Made by a program: the position numbers and the translations under genes. From assembly GCA_021777055.1 (NCBI GenBank), contig JAIQZO010000108.1, positions 1-64,000 on the forward strand: DNA of 64,000 bases, given 5' to 3'. Below, piece by piece: positions 36,699 to 45,043 of this stretch (position 1 is its first letter; each line of letters opens with the position of its first letter). Source of the stretch: Candidatus Anammoxibacter sp. (GTDB lineage Bacteria > Planctomycetota > Brocadiia > Brocadiales > Anammoxibacteraceae). Below the pieces are notes generated by a model. The model had not been told where the DNA came from. It made no database searches and saw nothing but the letters and a program-made list of their open reading frames with translations.

Positions 36699-36785
36699 TT
36701 TTTATTCTTATACGTTTGTACCGCTTTAAGGACCACAAAATTATGAAAATTTCTTGTCTGCTATTTTAACGAAAATAGGAAACTG

Positions 36786-37784
36786 GTGAAAAAAACACTC
36801 TTTGTTATTGCATCTGCATTTTTGTTTTTCTTGTTGTTAGTTCCATTTATAAGTTATAAAACATTAAAGAATGGATTGATGACTGAGGTGTTTCATCACC
36901 TGATAACTACAAGGGAGCTTACAAATCATCGCATTCAGAATTTCTTTAATGAAAGATTTGGCGATGTTGATGTCCTTGCTAGAAATCCAATAATAGCTCA
37001 AAGCCTTACACAATTCTCTACTACTGTTAATACTGTGGGTATTGATGGTGCTCAGTATTCTGCAATTGCGAAACTTTATAAACCTTTAATGGAACATTAT
37101 TGTCAAGATTATGGTTACGCAAATATATATTTTATTGATAAAGAAGGCACCGTAGTGTTTTCCGCTGAGGCAAATGAGTTTAATGGTAAAAACCTGCTTG
37201 AAGGGGAGTATAAGGACTTTAGTATTGCACACACTTTTGAACGTTCTCTTGAAGGGTTGACGTTTGATGATCTTACATTCCATGAGGAACTAAATGGATT
37301 TACATTCCTTTTTGGTTCTCCTGTATATGATGACGGAGATGCTATAATAGGGGCGATAATAATAGAAGTTCCTTTTGCACAATTAGATGGAATGTTGACT
37401 CACGTTGCAGGTCTTGGCAGAACAGGTGAGATTTATCTTGTAGGTGATGATGGTTATATGAGATCAAACTCAAGATTCTCTGAAGAATCTACAGTAATGC
37501 AACGAGAGGTTGATACGGAAGCCACCCGTTCTGCTTTTGAAAATCATATTGGGGTAAAAATCATTGAAGATTATAGGGAGGTCGAGGTGCTTAGTGCGTA
37601 CACCCCATTGGGGCTAAAGGCTGTGGATTGGGTGCTTCTGGCTGAGATTGATAAAAAAGAGGCTTTTGCTCCTATACGTAAAGTAGAGATCAGGCTGATA
37701 ATTGTCATTATTATTATTAGTGGTATTGCTGGCGCGTATTTATATATTACAAGGTCTAGGTCTGATGATAAATCAATTTCCTAG
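36786..37784 (+). CDS. Membrane protein with dCache-like extracytoplasmic sensor domain and no output domain (GTG start)
   Basis: Two TM segments flanking a Cache-like domain (YANIYFIDKEGTVVFSA, VGDDGYMRSNSRF); ends shortly after TM2. Confidence 0.75.
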   Translation: MKKTLFVIASAFLFFLLLVPFISYKTLKNGLMTEVFHHLITTRELTNHRIQNFFNERFGDVDVLARNPIIAQSLTQFSTTVNTVGIDGAQYSAIAKLYKPLMEHYCQDYGYANIYFIDKEGTVVFSAEANEFNGKNLLEGEYKDFSIAHTFERSLEGLTFDDLTFHEELNGFTFLFGSPVYDDGDAIIGAIIIEVPFAQLDGMLTHVAGLGRTGEIYLVGDDGYMRSNSRFSEESTVMQREVDTEATRSAFENHIGVKIIEDYREVEVLSAYTPLGLKAVDWVLLAEIDKKEAFAPIRKVEIRLIIVIIIISGIAGAYLYITRSRSDDKSIS

Positions 37785-37932
37785 GTGCCAGCACAGAAAT
37801 AACTCCTTCTCTGTTGTTTAATTATCTTACAAACCCAGTTGCTAGAATTACTTTTAAATAATCCAACAATTTTTCGTTTGTAGGTTAAGGTATCACCATC
37901 TACCGCGCTATAATACCCCCACATTAATTTAG

Positions 37933-38799
37933 TTATTGTAATACAGGTTTTCCTATGTCCATCCATAATCTGACTGTCTCTCTGTGGATTAGATCAAGAT
38001 TTGAGTCCCGTACTGTCGGAAGGTGAGCTCTGGCGCGCAAAATTTCGTTATATTTCAATTCTGTTATTATCAGTTCTTCTTTCTCTGATTCTGCTTGAGC
38101 CAGCACCTCTCCATGTGGTCCAAATATCTTAGATTTACCAAAAAATTCAAATTCAGACTCTTTTCCTATACGATTAACAACAACTATTGGTAATCCGTAT
38201 ATGTAGGAGTAAAACTTTGCCATCAAATCCCACCCTTCCGAGTTTGAGTAGAGCTCATGTTTCACTGTTGACAGTGCTGAGTTGATAGGGATGGTCAGTA
38301 TTGTCGCTCCACTTACTGCCGCAAGGTGCACCAATCCAGGGTTCCAGACGTCTGCGCAGATTAATATTGAACCAAACCATTGATCCTTCAGATTAAAAAT
38401 GTCAATGGATCTGCCGGTACCAAAGAGTTTTCCTTCTGTTAAGTCGCCGTAATTAGGAAGGTTTAGTTTTCGGTGTAAAAATAATATTCTATTATCACGA
38501 ACAGCAATAGACGAGTTAAAAATCTGTGCTGCAAATCCCAGCTCAACTAATCCGAATATTGTAGTAATCCCTTTACTTGCTTCGGCAATTGTTTGTATTT
38601 CCTTACTTTCCGTGTCCCTTGCAACATCCAATGCTAGATCTTTTAGATCATATCCGGTTAATGATAACTCTGGGAAAACTATTATATCTGCTTTCTGTTT
38701 TCTGGCTTCTTCGATATAAAACAGATGTTTCTCCAAGTTTTCCTGGACTTTACCTAAAACCGGCGAAATCTGTGCTGCTGTTACAATAATATTATTCAT
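37933..38799 (-). CDS. Carbon-nitrogen hydrolase (nitrilase superfamily)
   Basis: FPELSLTGY (Glu), HRKLNLPNYG (Lys), LICADVWNP (Cys); start chosen at MNNIIV with RBS-like aggggtgag. Confidence 0.9.
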   Translation of the reverse strand: MNNIIVTAAQISPVLGKVQENLEKHLFYIEEARKQKADIIVFPELSLTGYDLKDLALDVARDTESKEIQTIAEASKGITTIFGLVELGFAAQIFNSSIAVRDNRILFLHRKLNLPNYGDLTEGKLFGTGRSIDIFNLKDQWFGSILICADVWNPGLVHLAAVSGATILTIPINSALSTVKHELYSNSEGWDLMAKFYSYIYGLPIVVVNRIGKESEFEFFGKSKIFGPHGEVLAQAESEKEELIITELKYNEILRARAHLPTVRDSNLDLIHRETVRLWMDIGKPVLQ

Positions 38800-38890
38800 C
38801 TCACCCCTAAACAAATTAATCTTAACTTACAACTAGAAGGGGGATATTATATATTGCAGAATTTGGAAGTCAAATAGATTTAAGAAATTA

Positions 38891-39370
38891 TTATGAACCT
38901 CCTAATAACTCTTTTTCTATCTTCTTTGTATAATGATAGAATTTATCTTCGGTTCCGTATCGTTCCTTTAAATACTTAAACCGATCTTCCAGGCTAACTA
39001 TTTTGTCATGAACAACCCTCTTGTCTGCATAGAAAACTATCTTCTCTTCAATTGTTCTTGGCGCAAAATTTTCATCCTCAAGGCGGTATAAACCGTGTGC
39101 CTTTACAATTCTTGCAACTCTTATCAGTCCCATTCCTTCCAGCAGTTTTGCCCCGGCAAAAGCATGGTCTTTTTCAAGCTTTCTTACGTCATGTAATAAT
39201 GCTCCGGCAATAACTAAATCTTTATCTATTTTAATGTTATCTTTTGTTAACTTTTCAGCAATATCTGTTGCTACGTCACAAACCGCTTTGGAATGGGCAA
39301 TAATATGTTCAGGTACTTGATGTTCTGTCATTATCTTAAAACACTCTTCTGCAAATGGTATTCGCATCAT
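38891..39370 (-). CDS. HD domain phosphohydrolase
   Basis: HSKAVCDVA…AGALLHDVRKLEKDHAFAGAKLL. Confidence 0.85.
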   Translation of the reverse strand: MMRIPFAEECFKIMTEHQVPEHIIAHSKAVCDVATDIAEKLTKDNIKIDKDLVIAGALLHDVRKLEKDHAFAGAKLLEGMGLIRVARIVKAHGLYRLEDENFAPRTIEEKIVFYADKRVVHDKIVSLEDRFKYLKERYGTEDKFYHYTKKIEKELLGGS

Positions 39371-39389
39371 TATCCTTGTGAAAATTAAT

Positions 39390-40019
39390 CTATCTTGTCT
39401 CTATAATAGTATTTAACGCTACAGCAATCTCTTTGCAAAGGGTTGCTAACGCTCGGTTTTGTGCATTTACAAATGATTTGTAATCACTTAGTTTTGTGGG
39501 TTCTCTGATTTCAGACCGTTCTATTACTAATGATTTAGTTGTTTTGCTATCAACTATTCTCCACAGTGTATTAAGGAATAGATCGTTTCCCAGTTTTCCG
39601 TCAAATCGTAAGAGTTTAATCCCTATCTGATATTCTTTTGGTAAACTGTTTTTCCATGGGAAGGTTGTTATCTGGTTTGTATTAAGCAAGTATGATAAGT
39701 TTTCTGTAATAACGCGTAATATATTACTCTTTAACGGTTCTGCCCATCTGTCAAACTCGGCGATTTGGATAACGCTGTCATCCAACATAGTAACTATTTG
39801 TGGTCTACACAGGTATTCCGGTATTTCGACGGGACCTATACCCAACGCAATGGGAGTGTTTTTGACCTTTGCACTCTTTACCTCAGACCTCGTTTCTTTA
39901 TCCATTTTAGTGGGCTGCAAGAGATAAAAACGTGATGGAGCAGAAGATATACAGCCGGATATTGTAAAAAAAACGAAGTAAAAAAGAACAACAGTAAATT
40001 TAAAGAAATAACAGCTCAT
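39390..40019 (-). CDS. PqiC/DUF330-like ABC transport auxiliary lipoprotein
   Basis: Lipobox ISGC; RFYLLQP; operon context with MCE transporter. Confidence 0.8.
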   Translation of the reverse strand: MSCYFFKFTVVLFYFVFFTISGCISSAPSRFYLLQPTKMDKETRSEVKSAKVKNTPIALGIGPVEIPEYLCRPQIVTMLDDSVIQIAEFDRWAEPLKSNILRVITENLSYLLNTNQITTFPWKNSLPKEYQIGIKLLRFDGKLGNDLFLNTLWRIVDSKTTKSLVIERSEIREPTKLSDYKSFVNAQNRALATLCKEIAVALNTIIETR

Positions 40020-40024
40020 GGTTT

Positions 40025-41074
40025 TTAATTATTTCCCTTTCCGTAAAATAAAGATTCAGGGTGTTGTTGTAAGTAATCAGTCATTCCCCTTAATGAATTT
40101 GCTGCGAATGAGAGTTGTTCCAGTGCATCAATAATCTGATAGCTTAGAGCTGTCTTATCAGATGCTATTTTTTCAATTGTTTGCAATGTATTTTCTGCTG
40201 CTTTCATTGTTGCCTGGACGGTTGAAAATGTATTATTAATATTTAACTGCAGTGGCCCGATCACCTCTTCTGTTCTTAATATAAGTGACTGTGAACCCTT
40301 CATTGTTTCCTGTAGGCTATCTACTATGCCTTCTGCTTTTAATATAAGTGCTTGCGAACTCTTCATTGTCTCTTGCAGTTTATCTGCTAAAGGACCGATC
40401 TGCTTGTCTAGGTTTACTGATAGTTTTTGTACCACTTGCATGGTCCTGTTTATATTTGTTATTCCTTCCAATAGATCAGGTGAGGTGAGGATCTTTTCGA
40501 TGGCGGTGATTGCATTTACACCCTTTTCAAGTACCTCTGCAATAGGGAATTCATCGATCTCTATTTCTTGGAATTTTTTACTCAGCTTTTTCATTACAGA
40601 TTGCTTTGTTGGTATTCCATAGATATAGTTAATGTTATCATTCGAAATGCTTTCTTCTGGGTAAAACTCCAATTCTATAAGTAGTTTTCCTGTAATTAGG
40701 CTTTGAATCTGAAGAACTGCTTTTAGTCCTTTCCTTATCATCATACTTATGTTTTGCCTTATATTCTTATTTACAACGCCGTTCATCTGTGTCAAAGTAG
40801 ATGGCTCAATATTAATAGTTACCGGTATTTTAATATTACTTTCAACATCGTCTACAATTAGCTGTATATTTGATACTTCACCGACTTTTACCCCTCTAAA
40901 GACTACAGGTGCACCGATATCGAGGCCCTTAACCGAACCATCGAAGTAAAGAACATAGCTATATCTTTCTGCCATAAACTGTTTTGAACCAAAAACAATG
41001 ATACCTGCGATTGTTAAGGCTATTGCCCCAACTATAAATGCGCCGATTATAGTTGGGCTTGTTTGTCTACTCAT
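40025..41074 (-). CDS. MCE/MlaD family substrate-binding protein
   Basis: N-terminal TM plus SVKGLDIGAPVVFRGVKVGEVSNIQL (MCE motif). Confidence 0.92.
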   Translation of the reverse strand: MSRQTSPTIIGAFIVGAIALTIAGIIVFGSKQFMAERYSYVLYFDGSVKGLDIGAPVVFRGVKVGEVSNIQLIVDDVESNIKIPVTINIEPSTLTQMNGVVNKNIRQNISMMIRKGLKAVLQIQSLITGKLLIELEFYPEESISNDNINYIYGIPTKQSVMKKLSKKFQEIEIDEFPIAEVLEKGVNAITAIEKILTSPDLLEGITNINRTMQVVQKLSVNLDKQIGPLADKLQETMKSSQALILKAEGIVDSLQETMKGSQSLILRTEEVIGPLQLNINNTFSTVQATMKAAENTLQTIEKIASDKTALSYQIIDALEQLSFAANSLRGMTDYLQQHPESLFYGKGNN

Positions 41075-41079
41075 AATTT

Positions 41080-41841
41080 TTATTTTCCAGACTTTCCTCG
41101 TGAAAGAAAATTGCTTACTTTTGGATCACGCGACTCTTTAAGTAAAGTGCGTGGATTTCCCATTGCAATCATTGTCTTTGATTCTGCATCAAGGAATACG
41201 GAGTTGTCTCCTATATCAAATATGCTAGCCAGTTCGTGGGTAACAATAATAACTGTTGCCCCCAGGCTGTCTCTTAGTTCCAGAATCAGGTCATCCAATC
41301 TTTTGGCACTGACAGGATCTAATCCTGCTGATGGTTCATCAAAAAAAAGTATATCCGGGTCCAACGCTATGGCCCTTGCTAAACCGGCCCTTTTCTGCAT
41401 TCCTCCACTTATTTCAGAGGGGTAGAATTCCTCAAATCCCGACAGACCTACAAGTGAAAGTTTAAAAGAAACAATATCTTTTATTTCATTAGTCTCTAAT
41501 TTTGTATACTGCTCCAATGGAAATGCGACGTTTTCTGCCAATGTCATGGAACTCCACAATGCACCGCTTTGATACAATACCCCAAAATTTCTTATGATTG
41601 CCTCTTTTTCTAATGGATTAACTTTCCAGAAGTTGTCATTTCCGTACAATATCTCTCCTGAGCTCGGTTTTTTTAGTCCAATTAAGTGTCTTAAAAGGGT
41701 ACTTTTACCACATCCGCTGCCGCCCATGACAACAAATATTTCTCCCCGTTTTACAAAGAAATTAATGTCTTTTTGTATCACAGAGTACCCATAACGCATT
41801 TCCAGGTTGTTTACTGTCAGGTGTGTATCTGCTCTAGTCAT
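41080..41841 (-). CDS. ABC transporter ATP-binding protein, MlaF-like
   Basis: Walker A GGSGCGKSTLLRHL, signature ISGGMQKRAGLARAIALDPDILFFDEPSAGLDP. Confidence 0.95.
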   Translation of the reverse strand: MTRADTHLTVNNLEMRYGYSVIQKDINFFVKRGEIFVVMGGSGCGKSTLLRHLIGLKKPSSGEILYGNDNFWKVNPLEKEAIIRNFGVLYQSGALWSSMTLAENVAFPLEQYTKLETNEIKDIVSFKLSLVGLSGFEEFYPSEISGGMQKRAGLARAIALDPDILFFDEPSAGLDPVSAKRLDDLILELRDSLGATVIIVTHELASIFDIGDNSVFLDAESKTMIAMGNPRTLLKESRDPKVSNFLSRGKSGK

Positions 41842-41962
41842 TATTTTCCTACTCCTAATAGTAGTTATCTCTGCTGCCTATTAGAGAATCAGATTTATCT
41901 TTTCAATGGTCTAAAAATAGAGATGCTATGGTTATAAGCATTCATATAATGGTTTTTGCTTT

Positions 41963-43102
41963 CTAAAAACCTATTATGCTATAAATCATTGTTAAAATGG
42001 CGTCTGAAACAACTATATATACTATACCGGTTACCACAGCAGAAGTGGTAGTATTTCCTACATCGGTTGAGCTTTTGCCGCACTGCATTCCTCGTAAACA
42101 TCCTGAAGTTGCAACAATAACTCCAAAAACCACACTTTTAATAAGTCCTGCTATAAAATCTATCAAACCTAGATTATTCCTCGACTGTTCAAAATATTGA
42201 ATTAATGAAATGTCAAGGGATGTAATTGCGACAATGGCCCCACCTATGATGCCTATAAAATTTGCGTATATGCAGAGTAGTGGCATCATTAATGTTAAAG
42301 CTAACATTCTTGGTAGCACTAATGCTTCCATAGGTGAAATGCCCATGGTTCGTAAGGCGTCGATTTCATCATTAACATGCATTGATCCCAGTTGCGCTGA
42401 AAATGCGGCACCTGTACGCCCAGCCATAATGATTGCTGTCATCATTGCACCCATTTCACGGGCCATACCCAGCCCCACCAGGTTTGCCACAAAGATTTCA
42501 GCACCAAACATCTTTAACTGAATGGAACCCACAAATGCCAAAATCATGCCCATTAGAAGGCTAATAAGGGTAACAATTGGTAGTGCTTGTACTCCGCACT
42601 CCTGAATTACTGTAATGAAGTCTGTTTTGCGGAACCGCGCCTTGCCTAAAATAAGGTTAACAAATGCTAAAAACACCTCACCTATGAAATTAATTGTTTG
42701 TAAGGTGGCATTGAAGTATTCTATTATCCACAGGCCAATATCTGTTATAAACTGTTTGCGTGATTCACCATGAGAGTCGTCTTTACGCTTAGGAACTGCA
42801 GTCGCAAGTTTCAATAACTTAACTACTCCAATTGGTAAACCATAGAGTTCAACCTTTATGTTCTTTTCCAGGCATAATTTATTTAGTTTTGTTAAGAAAA
42901 TTAATAGAGCGCTATCCCATGCCCCTATTTCCTTAGTATCAAATCCCAACCGTTTTATATTTGAGTCTACTTTGATTCTCCCCTCAACATCCTTAATTGA
43001 AGGAAGGTGGCCTTTCAGCTTCCAGTCTCCTGCAAACTTTAGGACTAGGTTATCGCTGCTAGGATTTAGTAAAGTTAGTCTATTTTGCCCGTTTATTCCC
43101 AT
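41963..43102 (-). CDS. MlaE-family permease with N-terminal STAS-like domain
   Basis: MlaE core (QLGSMHVNDEIDALRTMGISPMEALVLPRMLAL) preceded by ~110 aa STAS-like segment. Confidence 0.92.
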   Translation of the reverse strand: MGINGQNRLTLLNPSSDNLVLKFAGDWKLKGHLPSIKDVEGRIKVDSNIKRLGFDTKEIGAWDSALLIFLTKLNKLCLEKNIKVELYGLPIGVVKLLKLATAVPKRKDDSHGESRKQFITDIGLWIIEYFNATLQTINFIGEVFLAFVNLILGKARFRKTDFITVIQECGVQALPIVTLISLLMGMILAFVGSIQLKMFGAEIFVANLVGLGMAREMGAMMTAIIMAGRTGAAFSAQLGSMHVNDEIDALRTMGISPMEALVLPRMLALTLMMPLLCIYANFIGIIGGAIVAITSLDISLIQYFEQSRNNLGLIDFIAGLIKSVVFGVIVATSGCLRGMQCGKSSTDVGNTTTSAVVTGIVYIVVSDAILTMIYSIIGF

Positions 43103-43577
43103 CCTGTTTCTTGTGTGAAATTACTGAAAATAGGAAATATACTTATATTTCTGCAATGTTGCCTGGTTAGTTATTTGCTTAGTAATACTATTAACTTTAA
43201 GTACTTTAGGCTATTTTTCACATGATCACATTGGAGAATATCCATAAATATGTAAATTATTGCACAACAAAATACTAACCAAACAATGCTGATGTTCTTG
43301 ATATATTATTATCATTAATAATTATACCTTCGTCAACATTATAACGTTTAATTAAGAAAGGGCTGACGGACCTTTTTACAAGTTACTTAAATAAGCCAAG
43401 TGTACGGTTTTTACAGGGTAGAAGTAAGCCAGCGATAGATATGTATGAATTGGAATGAAGTTTTGCGGTGCTTAATTGTCATTTTCCGCTCTTTGTCTGC
43501 ATGACAGATAAAAATATTTCCAAGAACTGCGTCATCGTTCTAATGACTGGTATGATTTCTTAAGCATTATCCGTTGT

Positions 43578-44081
43578 ACCTACTCAGGTGGATAGGCTGA
43601 AGACTGAAGACTGAAGATAAAAGCATAAAGCTGCAAAGCCGCAACCAAATAGAGAATACAGAATTCAGGAGACAGAATTCAGAACAAAGTATCAAATTGT
43701 TGAAATATACGGAGTGCAAGATTTATCTTGCTGAAATCAGATAGTAAGACAATCTTAAAAATAGGTTTTCTTCCAAGATTTATTATTACCTGCTTTCCAT
43801 ATCTCTCTATATCTTTAGAAGATGATTGAATCACATCTGGTTGAAACCGTTAATTCGAATCTTGCATCTTTCATTTCTAAAATTGAATCCCTAGCAAAAT
43901 AAATTTTGCACTCCGATTAACCTAACCAAAGCTGTTAAAAATTTTTTTCTAAAAAAGAAGTTTTTACCGAGTAATACTATAAAGCCTTTTAGGTTGCTAG
44001 GCTAATGTCAAAAAGCAAAAGCTACAGGGTTTTTGCCTTTAAGGTTTACCTTCAGCCTTCAGCCTATCCACTTGAGTAGGT
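43578..44081. repeat. MITE-like element with 25-bp near-perfect terminal inverted repeats (acctactca[g/a]gtggataggctgaag), flanked by TA
   Basis: Left TIR 43578-43602, right TIR 44057-44081, 1 mismatch. Confidence 0.75.
43633..43980 (+). repeat. 348-bp dispersed repeat, copy 1 (inverted copy at 56237-56584)
   Basis: Manual alignment to the reverse complement of 56237-56584; same length, high identity. Confidence 0.92.
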
Positions 44082-44318
44082 AATATTTGTTAACAAAAAA
44101 AATTTAGATCGAATGGCTATCGCCAATACAACATAGACGTTGTACTAGTCATCGACCACTGGATATACAGGTAGTTGATGACGTCAATGACAACAAATGA
44201 TCTTTGTTCTTGATATGGTGACTTGGCAGAAAGAAAGAGAATGGTTCGATGTGTTGCTCGTGACTATTTTTGTAACTCTTATTAATTTAACCATAAACCG
44301 TGATTAATGTTTCTGTTA

Positions 44319-44717
44319 TTACTCTTCGATAATCTTTATTTGAACACTTCTGTTTCTTGGTCCGTCAAATTCACAAAAATATATTGCCTGCCATGTTCCA
44401 AGTAAAAGTGTGCCATTCTCTATAAAAACTGATGTGGAAATTCCTACTAAAGAAGATTTTACATGTGCATCTGAGTTTCCTTCCATATGTCTAAACTCTC
44501 GGAGTTGTGGCGAGAGTTTGTTTAATGCTGTAAGTATGTCAGTTACTACGTCAGGATCAGCGCCTTCATTAACCGTAACTGCAGCTGTAGTGTGCGGTAT
44601 GTGAATATAGCAAATACCGTGTTTGACATTGCTTTCTGTTACAGCTATTTGCACATCTCTTGTGATGTTTATAAACTCATCTTTTTTCGTGCTATTTACT
44701 GAAATCTTGGTAACCAT
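44319..44717 (-). CDS. YjbQ/UPF0047 family protein
   Basis: HIPHTTAAVTVNEGADPDV…FRHMEGNSDAHVKSSLVG…LGTWQAIYFCEFDGPRNRSV. Confidence 0.95.
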   Translation of the reverse strand: MVTKISVNSTKKDEFINITRDVQIAVTESNVKHGICYIHIPHTTAAVTVNEGADPDVVTDILTALNKLSPQLREFRHMEGNSDAHVKSSLVGISTSVFIENGTLLLGTWQAIYFCEFDGPRNRSVQIKIIEE

Positions 44718-45043
44718 TATAGTGTTATTTTATAGAAACTTCTTTTTTTAGAAGATATTGTTGTTTTTATCTGATAGTGAATTCAGGAGATAGAATTCAG
44801 AATAAGAAGAAATAGTGTTTATATCTGTGTGTTTTACACATCCCGTCTGCGACGCAGTCATTCCTCTTTCTATAGGGGAATACATCCGCGCAAGAAATTC
44901 CATATAATTTAAGATGGTATTTAGTGGGGGTGTACTATGGATTTCTCCGAATAGTTACAATTCTACGATTAATAACATTGTAAAACAAATATAAATCTAT
45001 CCTTTTTCTATATCCTACCTCTTGTTTCTTCTCTTTTTTAATA

